A stretch of 64,000 nt of DNA from Roridomyces roridus (Eukaryota > Basidiomycota > Agaricomycetes > Agaricales > Mycenaceae): NCBI GenBank assembly GCA_029378245.1, contig JARKIF010000012.1:930001-994000 (forward strand), given 5' to 3'. This document shows, piece after piece, positions 32,754-43,229 of the stretch; positions within the stretch are counted from its first letter, which is position 1; each line of letters starts with the position of its first letter. Below the pieces are notes generated by a model. It was not told the DNA's origin. It worked only from the letters and a program-made list of their open reading frames with translations, and did not search any database. A program made the position numbers and the translations under genes.

Positions 32754-34472
32754 ATGTCGCCCGGTAGACTCCCACCCGAGCTATGTAACCTCATCATCAG
32801 CCAGCTGTCGGATAGCCGCGCAGACCTCTTGTCATGCACGCTCGTCTGCAGAAGCTGGGTTGCATTTGCTCGCAGCCACCTCCCAGTCATCATTCGTTCT
32901 CGGACCTCAGCTTTGTTTCAACAGCTGGTAAGCACCGTGGAATACCCTTCTGCCCGCCGCTCGTCATGCCGAGATAACCCTCCGACGCTCGTGCTACGGG
33001 ACAGCGCAGAGTAGTATCATTTCCATGCTGCCCCAATTCGCCGTCTTGCGCTCCCTCCAACTAGATGGAAAGGATCTTCTGGGGTTCCCTCCTCATCCGA
33101 CCGTGACAGACCTCAAGGTATCGTATTGCATGTTTGAAACCTACTCCGGATACATGCGGTCGCTGTCCGGCCTTCCTTGCCTTCGAAATCTCACGCTACA
33201 TCTGGTCTTCTGGACGCGTCCTCGAGATATACATCCATCAGCGCTCCCCCCCAATCCAAGTTGATTCGGTGGACGTCTACCGGGACGACCTCTTTCAAAA
33301 TACCTTCAACACCTGGGCGACCATTTAACCTGCTTTGAAGGGCCATTGCTTGCGCATGGCAATCCGAGTCTGGGTGTTTAATCTGGGACCACACTGGGAC
33401 ACAGGCTCAACAAGAGGTGAAACCACCGAGTGAAGTCGGCGGGGTAGGTGGACGAGAAACGGTAAAGCTGAGAGCGTGACCAAAGCACAACTTTGTGCAG
33501 ACATTGGGAATTCACGGGTGCGTGCGTGGTAGTGAGAAGCAAGAGGTGTCAACGGAACTGTCATCGGCTGTCAAACAGATTCAATCCGGGCCAGGCTCCG
33601 TTCCGTTTCCGTTGACATGTTGTTGACCGTCGGCAAACCATCGGTGGAGATCGTAACAGATCCATGCGCAGAGAGTAAGAGCAAATGACTGAGAGGCTCC
33701 CAAAAAGAGCCAAAAGATCCCTATAATTACCATAAATAGAAATCAAACTCCCGCACGACATTGACGTCATCGAAAAAAATGGACCCCATTCTCGCGGGAA
33801 ACGGGCCGATAAGACCGAGCTTAAAAATAAATTTTAAGACTCGGAACAAGCCTGCGTATCAGACGCCCAGGTAAATACGACAATCGGCTCGTGATATAGG
33901 CCTCTGACTGTATTTTGCATTAGATCTACATCCCACGGTCACCTTTTCTCACAACACCGCGCTGCAACATCTCGGGATCGACGGAATATTCGGAATTCCT
34001 AATGCGTCGCCATGGAATTCGAGTCTCCCCCGGGATTCACGAGCTGCTTTCGCGCATCGCTCCGTTCTGTCGCCTTCAGACGCTCACTCTCACCGAGCCA
34101 TCGGAGTCCCCTGGCTTTGTCGCGGGACCTGTATGGACAGCAGCTTCCGTTGAGGAGCTGCTTGCCAGCCCAGGGCTCGAGAATCTGCTCGAGTTGCGTA
34201 TCATTTGGTCGCACCCGGGCTCTGGGCCGGGTCGTGTACCGACGGGAGAACTGGGAGGAATGCTTCGTGTCTCGATTCCGACCTCCGGGAGGACGCGCAT
34301 CGTGGGCATGGTGGAATACTACGTGAACGAACGAGTCTATGTAATTGAACTTTTTTGCTTTGGTACTTTCGTTGACTTGAGAGCAGAAACGTTCGAGACA
34401 AGGCGAGTTTTTTTTTCGTTCAGACTGTGGTGCACTACCCGAAAGCTGATTTGTTCATATCAGCCTCACTGA
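32754..34472 (+). pseudogene. F-box/LRR protein, family F2 copy a, interrupted
   Basis: It begins MSPGRLPPELCNLIISQLSD, a canonical F-box opening, continuing LLSCTLVCRSWVAFARSHL, typical of basidiomycete F-box proteins. The frame breaks near 33010, resumes (FAVLRSLQLDGKDLLGFP, LPCLRNLTLHLVFW), then breaks again at about 33330. Some 530 bp without match to F2 copy b intervene before the C-terminal part at 33900-34350 (IHELLSRIAPFCRLQTLTL, GLENLLELRIIWSHPG, RTRIVGMVEYY). The middle stretch could be an insertion, but I could not define its ends. It is divergent from MGGTL copy 2; F2 copy b has the same arrangement with MGGTL copy 3. Confidence 0.65.
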
Positions 34473-34869
34473 GTAATCATATCAGCTTTTCGTCTCAGAG
34501 GTTGACTTTCGCGCCTCTTCCCAATTCTGGCTCGTTCGATCCGGGCGCAGGGCATTATTGACAGGGGCTATCTTCGTTATTTTTTTTGGTGCTTAGCTAG
34601 ATCTGGCGGCCACAGCGCCAGCCGAATACTGCTCAAGGCTTGATGCTTGCTTGACGCACAATGCGTAGCACGACATACAAGCCGATGGCGACAACGCGAA
34701 CTGACGTAGGAAGATATGGAAGATCTGACCTCCCTCGTGGCCGGGCATCTCCCCTCATCTCCCTGCCCCAACCAGAGCCCATCTGTCGACACCTCCACGC
34801 ATCGGTGAACATATCACAATTTTATGGTTCGAAATGTATCAGCGAAACGGTTAACATTGCGTCGAGCCA
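34473..34869. other. Intergenic with one copy of the TTCGA-type repeat
   Basis: tggctcgttcgatccgggcg (about 34523-34542) followed by ttttttttggtgcttagcta belongs to the dispersed repeat described at 53980-56260, in reverse orientation. The downstream part is the 3' flank of F1 copy 3. Confidence 0.5.
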
Positions 34870-36486
34870 CTATCTTTGTCGCCTACTCTGCTTGCGGTGG
34901 CTGAACATGTCACAATCTACCTTCAACCGGCCTCCACACTCCTCCTTCAGCTCCGTCAGTTTGCAGACAAGCGGCCAAGGCGGCCCGAGGATAGACGCCA
35001 TGACCTCCTCCCGCACCGACAGTTGTTTCGTGAACCATTTGAGACGGAGTTGGAAGTTCTGCAAACGGACGCGCGAGCGCAAGAATTCTAGAAAGAGGGG
35101 TTCGTTGAAGGAGAGGTTGCAGACGTATGTGAGTCTGCAGAGACGCGGAACCAGCGAGCTCCCCTCGGCGCCGAGACGAGCAAGGAGATCGTCCGCGAAA
35201 ATGCTGGTTTCCGATTCGTCAGCGCCCGGATCCGCGATGCCGAGCTCCACGAGGGCGGGAAGGGCGGCGAGTAATCCCGGCAGCTTCTTCGCTTTCAGCG
35301 CGACCTCACGAATATCTAGGGCCTGGAGGTTGTCTGCGAAACCGGAGCGAGCTGCAAAGCGAAGGAAAGCATCCGCTGCTGCCGATCTCCAGGGCACGAG
35401 AATCTGAGGGTATTCGCACCCGGAAAGGGAGAGGGCGGACAAGCGCGGGAGGGTCACGTTGTTGAAGATTGGGCGCATGAGGGAGTCTGCGAGGCTCGTG
35501 GAATCGGTCTCGAATCCGAGCGACAGACGATCGATATTGGATGTGATCGACGGCAAGTCTGGGATGCTATCAGGAGCCACTGTGAGCGAGAGTTGCCCAG
35601 TAATACGCGCAACGGATGGAAGGAGAGTGTTCAAGGAGGAGGAATCCACACTCTTCAATGTCGTTTCCCGAAGGTTCTCGAGCGGAAGTCCAGAAATGTC
35701 GAACGACCCCGCTAAAACCAGGTACTGCAGTCGAGGCATGTCCGCCACTTTCACGGCGTTGATCCAGCGGGAACGCAACGAGGGCTTGGAGGCCTGAATG
35801 GACAACCGCTCCAACCGGGGGACGCGCTGAAGAATGTCCTCCGGCATCTCGGAGCCGTAGAACGTTGCCGAGCGCCAGCGATGTGAACTCGTCGCAAGCA
35901 CCCGGAGAGGTTCCTCCGTGACCTCCCGCTCGTGGCCGCGGTCGTTGCGAACCTCCAAGTCGAGTGAAGCTTCCATGGAGCGTTTCAACGCCATGGACAG
36001 CGCCTTCGCCACTGCGTCCGGTGGTTTGGCAAACAACGCCTCGAAGTAGATTTGCGTCCATAAAGTGGGGGTGTCTAGGATGAGGCGGTACCAGCGGAAG
36101 CAGACGTGCGCCAGGGTTCGCATATCGTCGAATGGCACGCGGTCGGACGGCGAGAACTTCAGCCTTCGGTCCCACGTGTAGTGGAAGATCGACAGCAGGA
36201 GTTCGGATGGCAGCCAGCGAATGGGTGCGACGGAGGGAATTAGGCTCCGCATGGAAGTTTGGAGGGCCTCAAGCGACGCTTTGTTTTGCTTCAGCTGCTC
36301 CACACGCGCACATAGCCTGGCTATTTCCTCCCCATAGCGTGACACGTCGGCAGAGACTTGGCCGACCGATGCTGCGAGGTGAGCTGGCAGAGCCGAGTTT
36401 TCGCGGGAAAGCCGCTGAATTTCCGTAGAAAAGGATGGGTTTTCGATGAAGGAGGAGGGCGCGAAGGGAGGGTGTTCGTAGGTCAT
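34870..36486 (-). CDS. F-box-like protein, family F1 copy 3 (intact)
   Basis: Single-exon, 538 residues, with no lesion. It opens MTYEHPPFAPSSFIENPSF, then has a coiled coil (about residues 46-75, SRYGEEIARLCARVEQLKQ), an F-box-like domain (about 88-150: APIRWLPSELLLSIFHYT ... TLAHVCFRWYRLILDTPT) and a leucine-rich C-terminal part (PRLERLSIQASKPSLRSRW, LENLRETTLKSVDSSSLNT, LSALSLSGCEYPQILVPW, LPALVELGIADPGADE). It probably recruits substrates to an SCF ubiquitin ligase through SKP1. It is divergent from crotonase copy B, 480 bp apart. Identity to copy 4 is high across the full length, suggesting recent duplication. Confidence 0.85.
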   Translation of the reverse strand: MTYEHPPFAPSSFIENPSFSTEIQRLSRENSALPAHLAASVGQVSADVSRYGEEIARLCARVEQLKQNKASLEALQTSMRSLIPSVAPIRWLPSELLLSIFHYTWDRRLKFSPSDRVPFDDMRTLAHVCFRWYRLILDTPTLWTQIYFEALFAKPPDAVAKALSMALKRSMEASLDLEVRNDRGHEREVTEEPLRVLATSSHRWRSATFYGSEMPEDILQRVPRLERLSIQASKPSLRSRWINAVKVADMPRLQYLVLAGSFDISGLPLENLRETTLKSVDSSSLNTLLPSVARITGQLSLTVAPDSIPDLPSITSNIDRLSLGFETDSTSLADSLMRPIFNNVTLPRLSALSLSGCEYPQILVPWRSAAADAFLRFAARSGFADNLQALDIREVALKAKKLPGLLAALPALVELGIADPGADESETSIFADDLLARLGAEGSSLVPRLCRLTYVCNLSFNEPLFLEFLRSRVRLQNFQLRLKWFTKQLSVREEVMASILGPPWPLVCKLTELKEECGGRLKVDCDMFSHRKQSRRQR

Positions 36487-36624
36487 GGTGGTAGGAAGGA
36501 AGGTCTCGGATCACCGGCTGCTCGGCAATTTCAATCTGATGGCAAATATGTTGGCGCAAGAAAATTCAACTCTTTCTGCTGGAGAGCACTGTGCAGTCAT
36601 AGTGCCTACGGCCCTGAATTTCCT

Positions 36625-36730
36625 GACTCAACTGACTCGTTCGACTCGGGCTCATGACAGGATTTCACATGGCTGCTTCCTTTTCTCGGCTTGTTTTTCT
36701 TCTGGTGCTTGGCTAGCTCTGGATCGAACG
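36625..36730 (-). repeat. Dispersed TTCGA-type repeat, upstream of F1 copy 3
   Basis: actgactcgttcgactcggg followed by a T-rich stretch and tggtgcttggctagctctgg, the reverse complement of the unit found in the array at 54-56 kb (56125-56200 is the closest match). It lies between the divergent F1 copy 3 and crotonase B genes. Confidence 0.6.
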
Positions 36731-36931
36731 CCGACCGATTACCCTTTGAACTTAACGAACGACACAAGTTGATCCCGGCCAGAATATATTGATACCTCGG
36801 GCGGAGGTGGTCATGTTATTATTATAAGTAAATGGTGATCAGCGGCCTTCGGGGGGGACGGAGTAGCCAAAGGTTGGTCATACTGCAAAGCCTATAGAGT
36901 TCCGGAGTTCGCCGTGCAGAGCGCCTCGAGT

Positions 36932-36938
36932 ATAAAAG
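36932..36938 (+). promoter_or_regulatory. TATA box of crotonase copy B
   Basis: TATAAAA, 28 nt before the preferred ATG at 36966. If transcription starts at the usual distance an alternative upstream ATG at 36939 would fall too close to the TATA box, which favours 36966. Confidence 0.6.
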
Positions 36939-36965
36939 ATGTCTTCCTCGTCGACACAGGAGAAA

Positions 36966-38022
36966 ATGATCTCCCTAGTGGGCTGCGTAGGCTTCGCATT
37001 GCTCTTCGCACTCCAACCCGCACTCGCAGCACGCTACCCATCCTTCGGGACTGTCCAAACGACCAATTCCTCCGGTGTGTTGAACGCCGTGATCAACAAT
37101 ACCGCCTCGAGCACCAACCTCTTCGACTACCGCGTCCAAGCCGATCTCGCCAACCTCATCGAGACGCTGCAAGTAAATGACACGGATATACGCGTCGTGG
37201 TATTCTCGAGTGGGAATAAAGAGTTTTTCATACCTCACATCGACGTTGATTATTTCCTTCCTGGATACGGTGAGTTGTTTTTTTGGTGAAGGGGAAGGGC
37301 TTGGACTGAAGTACCAGAACAGAGTCACCTCTACCGTTCTTTGACCCAGGCTTTCCGGACATGACCTTCCCGACTGCCCTTTTGTGGAACATCTCACGGC
37401 TTCCTCAGGCGACTATCGCCATGGTCGAAGGCGTGAGTCTTCCTCTCACCTCTTTCCTTCTATATCCCTCATGAAATCACAGCGCGCCCGCGGCATTGGG
37501 AACGAATTCCTCATGTCCTGTGACATGCGTTTTTCAACCACCTCCCCCTCCGTTCTCCTTGCCCAACTTGAGCCCTCCTTCGGATTCAACCCCGGCTGCG
37601 GTGGCGCCATGTACCTCTCCAACCTCATCGGCCGGGGCCGTGCACTCGAGTACGTGCTCTCCGCGACAGACATTGACGCCGTTACGGCGGAGAAGTTTGG
37701 TTGGATCAACAGGGCATTCGATACCTCTGCTGCGATGAAGGAATACGTCCATACACTCGCGAAGCGCATCGCGTTGTTCCCTCCTGCAGGCATCAATGGG
37801 ACGAAGTTTGGGGTGAATGCGGTGAGTCGGCCGTCGAGGGAGGTCATCGTGCAAAAGGCGATGACGATTGTGGATATGTTGGCCGCGTCGCCTGCGTCCC
37901 AGGCGTATGGTGCGAGGTTCGTCAAAGCGACGAATAACCAGAGTATTGGGGAGTTGGAGTTGAACTACGGGCAGGCGTTACTTGGGTTGTATAATGTGAC
38001 GGAGGAAGAGCTCAAAAACTAG
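36966..38022 (+). CDS. Secreted crotonase-fold (enoyl-CoA hydratase/isomerase-like) protein, copy B
   Basis: The start MISLVGCVGFALLFALQPAL is a signal peptide with cleavage likely after ALAA. Three exons follow. Exon 1 ends FLPGYG. Exon 2 is FPDMTFPTALLWNISRL...AMVEG. Exon 3 runs RARGIGNEFLMSCDMRFSTT, PGCGGAMYLSNLIGRG, ALEYVLSATDIDAVTAEKFG and WINRAFDTSAAMKEY, ending EEELKN. The order matches crotonases: oxyanion-hole strand (IRVVVFSSGNKEFF), GNEFLMSCDMRF in place of GGG.ELALACD.R, and PGCGG in place of PGxGG. The Glu of the 'QLE.SFG' segment is kept, while the second catalytic Glu of true hydratases is not evident. N-glycosylation motifs (NNT, NSS, NGT) fit secretion. The reaction is unknown. 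Confidence 0.8.
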
Positions 38023-38063
38023 GCTAGAAGGTTGTTGATGCACCCGTTTATTCGAAGGAGATT

Positions 38064-38496
38064 AGATGGGTTGTGCAAAAGCCGCATGAGCCGCATGCGG
38101 CTCTGTGCGGCTTTTTGGCATTGTGCCAAGCCGCACGAACTAAATGACCTGTGATCGATTGGTGATGCACTGCGGATCAATTTGATATCATTCTGGCATT
38201 GATGGCCGCTCTTGCCGGGTGCCGGATCAGTCCTGCGAGCCACCTGCGAGCCGCCTTTGACGGAAATGGGCAAGGGCTCCACCATGACCTCAGAACGTGA
38301 GTCAACATCCTCGCTGCCCACGGGCTCCACCAAGTCTCCACACTCATTGTTGGCCGAGATGGCCGTGATCGGCATCCTCTGGGCGTCTCTGGTGCCGTCA
38401 GCAGACCTGCATCCGATAAATCCACACCAACCAGAAATCCGCATGCGGCTTTGCACAATGCCACAAAAGCCGCGTGCGGGATTGCACAACCCGTCT
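38064..38496. mobile_element. 433-bp TIR element (MITE) with ATT target duplication
   Basis: Terminal inverted repeats begin AGAYGGGTTGTGCAA and continue with interrupted similarity through gccgcatgcggc and tttgtggcattgtgc blocks. The flanks show ATT at 38061-38063 and 38497-38499. The crotonase C 3' flank (ggagattgattctgtcttcg, about 42477-42496) matches the two sides of this element joined with a single ATT, so it is an empty-site paralogue. The 3-bp duplication suggests PIF/Harbinger or CACTA relatives; the superfamily is not settled. No transposase is present. Confidence 0.75.
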
Positions 38497-38720
38497 ATTG
38501 ATTCGTCTGCGAAGAAGTCGATGAGCCTTGAGCGAGACCGGGTGAAAATATTTCCTGCGAGAGGTCAGAGTTGCACTGCGCTAGGCTCTACCCAATCTGT
38601 TGGAGGCCTACCGGCTCTGAACCGAGCGCTCATGATGGTGAGAAGGAAGGAAGCCCGAGGTTGCCGACGTCACTACAGTGATCCGGCTGTGCTCGCTCTG
38701 CCCTTGACCACCACCTCCTC

Positions 38721-40312
38721 ATGGAGTCTCCCTTTGCGCAGCATCTTGGCACCAATTTCGTACCGTCTGATTCTGAAGCTCAATCGATCCGGCTGCACCT
38801 CAGGCCATACGAACTCGAGGTCGCACGTCTCGAATCGCTCATCCACAATCTCACGGCCCAGCGGGACAAACTAGTGGATTAGATCGACCCTCACAAGGTC
38901 CTCATTTCTCCTGTACGCCGCCTCCCACCCGAGCTCTTCCAAGAAATCTTCCTCGCATGTCTGCCAACGGAGCATAACGCCATAATGAGCGTCACGCAGC
39001 CGCCGCTCATCTTTGGGCGGATATGCAGCGGATGGAGGGCGCTGGCACTCTCAACAGCCGCGCTGTGGGCCTCGTTGCATCTACCTCTTGACTATATTTT
39101 CGACAAGGAGATTCCCGATGCCCCGATGACCTGGCTGGAGAGATCCCGAGGTGCACCCATCTCCTTGTCCATCGTTGGCGCGTACAATAAGGGGCGTTGG
39201 TGGGAGCGGGCCGAGTTGAAGACGGTTGTGGATGTTTTGGATGGCTCTGCGTACCGTTGGGAGTCCGTTGACCTCTCATTTCGCCCGGACGAGGGAATGC
39301 TCCTGCTGAAAGACGTGGCTGCCCCGAACCTGGTGGCGCTGAGAATAGAGGCAAAGTCTGGACAGATTGAGCAGATGCAGCTGTTGAAGGCTCAATCCCT
39401 GCGGTCTGTCACTATACTCCTCACCTCGGGGGATTTGACGCACTCCATTCCGCGGTTTCCTTTTCCCTGGGACAATCTGACCTTTGTCAAATTCAAAGGC
39501 AGTGGTTCAGTGGGTGGCATGCCCCCTCCATTTGCATTGGCCTTGTTAGCCAAATGCTCCGCTATCATCCACTTCGAAACAGATCTTGATTCGACCTTCC
39601 CCATGAATCTCTCCGTTCATCGACCGTCTCACTCCCCGCGTTGCGTGCGCTTATACTCCTCACCCACCGGGAGGTCGGCAAAAACTCCATCTCCTATCTA
39701 ATCCGACACCTATTCATGCCCTCGCTCCGCACATTACACCTTCCACGAGCGCAGCTCACATCAGCAACGCCATCCGCTCATGACGCGTTCCCCTTCCTCG
39801 GTGACCTCCCCGTGTCTTCTCCTCTCATCAAAGACCTCAGAATCGACTTATCGGGCATAGCACCGGCATCGCTCTTACCCACATTGCGCGCGCTCACCAG
39901 CCTCAAAAAGCTCGCAGTCCACGAGCAACGCGGGCTAGCCCGCCCCAGAGGTCCGGCAGCTGAGCGTATAACAGCACAGCAGCTCATTGCTTTGCTCACG
40001 CCGGACACCACTCCTCCCAGCATCTGCCCGGTACTCGAGGAACTACACATCGGCGACTGCGTGTCTGTGCGCCGGGATGCGGATGTATTGGAGTTTGCAC
40101 ATCGTCGTGTCGATCATGGTGCCGGGCGCTTCAGGCTCCTTGTTGTCTGGCACCTTGGAGCGGGTGAGGTGATTGCGCCGGAGATTCTGGAGTCGCTACG
40201 AGCGAAGGGGCTCACACTCCGGAGCACCCGCCCAGTGGGGAACAACGGGCCGAAGTTTACTCCCTGGACAGGTACTGAGAAATATCTCCTTCAGCTAGAC
40301 CTCGGAGTATAG
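38721..40312 (+). pseudogene. F-box-like protein (family F3), nonsense codon plus frameshift
   Basis: The frame opens MESPFAQHLGTNFVPSD, then a coiled coil (LEVARLESLIHNLTAQRDKL), an in-frame TAG at 38880-38882, and the classic agaricomycete F-box-like stretch IDPHKVLISPVRRLPPELF + QEIFLACLP, ICSGWRALALSTAALWASLH, then leucine-rich sequence. Near 39604 a single base appears missing in a C run; the downstream frame (SLPALRALILLTHREVG ... LEELHIGDCVSVRRDAD ... ending LQLDLGV) continues to 40312. Two independent lesions make it a pseudogene. It is related in layout to F1 but is a separate family. Confidence 0.8.
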
Positions 40313-41043
40313 GAAACGCAAATACTACTCGGAATTCACCACATACCTTGTATGAAAACACAAATTTTTGCCCCCACAAATCCAACCACACGTGTTTGGC
40401 CCGAGATTTTGGGAGGGATGCGTGTAAGAGTAGCTGGACAGTATCATACCATCCCAGCACGAGATACCTCGAGCGCTGAGACCTCCAAGGCTCCAATCGC
40501 AACTTTGGGAGGTTCTCCAGCCCCCTGGCGCTCAACAGATCAGCGCTCAGCAGCCGTCCATACAAGGCCGTCAAGGAAAGGCAAAGTTGCTCTGATGGAT
40601 AGAGTCAAAGTGCGCAACGTGCAGTATGGCGCAATTCGTGAAATGATATCGTGGAGTTGGCCGGAAGCGTACATCCCTTGGGTGGAGAGGAGTAAAGCAT
40701 CGTCGATTTGGAACTCGGAGTCTCGGACAGACCTTGCAGGTTCGATGTGCACGTACCTGTGTGTCCGGATATCAGATGACGGCTGTTGAGATGCTTCTCT
40801 AGATGCCACCCACAGGTATCTTGAAGTAGCTTGGGAGGCATGATCGTAAAATGGAAGTGCCAATTTTCGTGTCCGGAACGGTAGCAACTCTTCGTACTTA
40901 CCTGGGCCAACCTGGGGCTGAACAAACCCAAGTACAATGAGTCCAGATCGACGGTGAATGATGTCGGTCGCTCTCCGGCGAGTCAACATGTGGTATGCTC
41001 CAAGACTAGGTGGCGGAGACGCGAGAAGCTGGACAAGGAGCAA
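40257..41043 (-). pseudogene. F-box/LRR family F2, copy c, C-terminal remnant
   Basis: The text LHDIISRIAPYCTLRTLTLS with LDGLVWTAA and, in another frame, LSARGLENLPKLRLEPW parallels F2 copy a (HELLSRIAPFCRLQTLTL, GPVWTAAS, SPGLENLLELRI). The F-box start is missing and at least one frameshift (about 40540) occurs. It lies head to head with crotonase C; at the other block F2 copy b and crotonase D are head to tail, so the pieces have been rearranged. Confidence 0.55.
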
Positions 41044-41323
41044 ACGAGGCCCCCGTATTTAAAAATTCAGACGATATCTGCCGTGCACGCTTCCCAAAAC
41101 CTGATTTGTACCAGCGTTAGTGAGCAATTCTATCAGCTCGTCGTCCAAGAGGCTGACCCGGCGTAAAACTTAACAAGCAGGCCAACTATTGACCAATGAT
41201 ACGTTGAGCGGAAGTATTGAATGGTGATCAACGGCCTTCGAAGCTTCGGGGGTGACAGAGTGGCCCGAGGTTGGTCATACCGAGGAACTGAGTTCCGGCC
41301 CTCGCCATGCCGAGCGCTTCGAG

Positions 41324-41330
41324 TATAAAA
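41324..41330 (+). promoter_or_regulatory. TATA box and conserved upstream element of crotonase copy C
   Basis: TATAAAA lies 37 nt before the ATG. About 50 nt further up, ttggtcatac (about 41271-41280) is shared with copies B and D (reverse orientation in D), so the proximal promoter has been duplicated along with the gene. Confidence 0.6.
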
Positions 41331-41366
41331 GACTCGTTCCTCCTCGCCGATAGAACAGAACGAAAG

Positions 41367-42427
41367 ATGATCTCTCCAAAGTTCCTTGGGCATCTTGCCC
41401 TCGCATTTCTCCTCGGCCTTCAACCCGTGTTCGCAGCACGCTACCCATCCTTCGGGACTGTTCAAACGACCAATTCCTCCGGTGTGTTGAACGCCGTGAT
41501 CAACAATACCGCCTCGAGCACCAACCTCTTCGACTATCGCGTCCAAGCCGATCTCGCCAACATCGTCGAGACGCTGCAAGCAAATGACACGGATATACGC
41601 GTAGTGGTGTTCTCGAGTGGCAACAAAGAGTTTTTCATTGCCCACATCGACGTTGATTATTTCTCTCCTGGATACGGTTAGTTGTTGTTGGCGTACGGAA
41701 GGACTCAGACTGAAGTACCAAACAGAGTCGCCTCTACCGTTATTTGACCCAGGCCTCCCGGACATGACCTTCCCGACCGCCCTCCTGTGGAACATCTCAC
41801 AGCTTCCTCAGGCGACGATCGCCATGGTCGAAGGAGTGAGTCTTCCCTCTCACCTTTTCCCCCTCCATGTCCCTGATGAAATACCAGCGCGCCCGCGGCA
41901 TCGGCAACGAATTCCTCATGTCCTGCGACATGCGCTTCTCGACCACCTCCCCCTCCGTCCTCTTCGCCCAGCTCGAAAACTCCTTCGGATTAAACCCCGG
42001 CTGTGGCGGCGCCATGTACCTCTCCAACCTCATCGGCCGGGGTCGCACGCTCGAGTATGTGCTCTCCTCGACGGACATTGACGCCGTGACGGCAGAGAAG
42101 TATGGGTGGATCAACAGGGCATTCGATACCTCAGCTGCGATGAAGGAATACGTCCATACACTTGCGAGGCGCATCGCCTTGTTCCCTCTCGCGGGTATCA
42201 ACGGGACGAAGTTTGGGGTGAACGCGGTGAGCCGGCCGTCGAGGGAGGTCATCGTGCAAAAGGCGCAGACGGTTATCGATATGTTGGCCCTGTTGCCTGC
42301 GACGCAGGCGTATGCTGCCGAGTTCATCGAAGCCACGAACAATCAGAGTATTGGGGAGTTGGAGTTGAATTACGGGCAGGCGTTGCTTGGGTTGTATAAT
42401 GTGACCGAGGAGGAGCTCAACAACTAG
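41367..42427 (+). CDS. Secreted crotonase-fold protein, copy C
   Basis: 310 residues in three exons: 41367-41676, 41753-41835 and 41888-42427. The signal peptide is MISPKFLGHLALAFLLGLQ with predicted cleavage near VFAAR. Mature protein: YPSFGTVQTTNSSGVLNAV, QADLANIVETLQANDTDI, then the crotonase core IRVVVFSSGNKEFF. Exon 2 is LPDMTFPTALLWNISQL. Exon 3 is RARGIGNEFLMSCDMRF, PGCGGAMYLSNLIGRG, YVLSSTDIDAVTAEKYGW, ARRIALFPLAGINGTKFG and GELELNYGQALLGLYN. Both introns have GT...AG borders (GTTAGT and GTGAGT donors). Family members normally act on acyl-CoA in mitochondria or peroxisomes, so the secretory leader is unusual. No lesion; this is the cleanest copy in the window together with D. Confidence 0.85.
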
Positions 42428-43200
42428 GGTAGCTACTAGAAGCTTGTCGATGTTGTCGACCACCAGTTTATTCAGAGGAGATTGATTCTGTCTTCGTGGG
42501 TGAACACTGAAGGAAGATCGCACACGGCACACCTGTATGTATATGCTCAGTTTCAACTCATTTGTAGGTCTCCGAGTGGTTCAATAGCATATATCGAATG
42601 GAGGTTATCTGCCTAAGATTGTCGACGTTGACTGCAAAGCAGAGATGCAGGTGTGGGGTGTCGGTGTGCAGAAGGCGGTCAAATTCACATGCTCACGTGA
42701 CGCGGACAGGAAGAGACAGGTCTCTTTTGGGTCTATTCCAAGCTCCTCCGACCAACGCGCGACCACTCTACATGACTGGGAACTACATCTCGCGTTGTCA
42801 CTTCTGAACCACGCCGAAGCCCCCGCCAGCCAATCCAGCTCCTCCTAAACCACGCGCCCCACGTCCAGCCCCGCCCGAAGTGGCTACACGGGCTAAGGCT
42901 GCGTGGGTTGCAAGCCAAGTGATTCTGCCCGACGGACGAAGCCAACGCGGACTTGGCCAGCTCCAGTGCAAGTATCAGCACTGCGGCCTGCCTGAGCTCA
43001 GCTTCAAGGAGGCGTATATATGGCAAGCGACTACATCCGGGTCAGACGTGAGGACGGGGTGAGTGCTGATTGCAAGCAAAGACGAGCCTTGGCAGCTCTC
43101 GCACCGAGCCTGACGATGAGCATGAGGTCCATATTCGTGGCAAGGGGATGTGGATGGATAAGGCACAAATCATGGGGGAAGGCGGGGACGCGTAAGGAAA
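42428..43200. other. Intergenic, nothing recognised
   Basis: Downstream of crotonase C. The first 70 bp are the family 3' flank and serve as the empty site for the 433-bp element. No gene is supported in the rest. Confidence 0.4.
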
Positions 43201-43229
43201 TCGCTACGGGAGCTCAGGCATAGACGCCC

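Noticed and set aside
34523..34542. tggctcgttcgatccgggcg as the T-arm of a tRNA gene
   Set aside because: No acceptor stem, D-arm or anticodon arm can be built around it; it matches the dispersed repeat instead.
35570..36175. Long second frame inside F1 copy 3 on the same strand
   Set aside because: Shadow of the intact 538-residue F1 gene in another frame.
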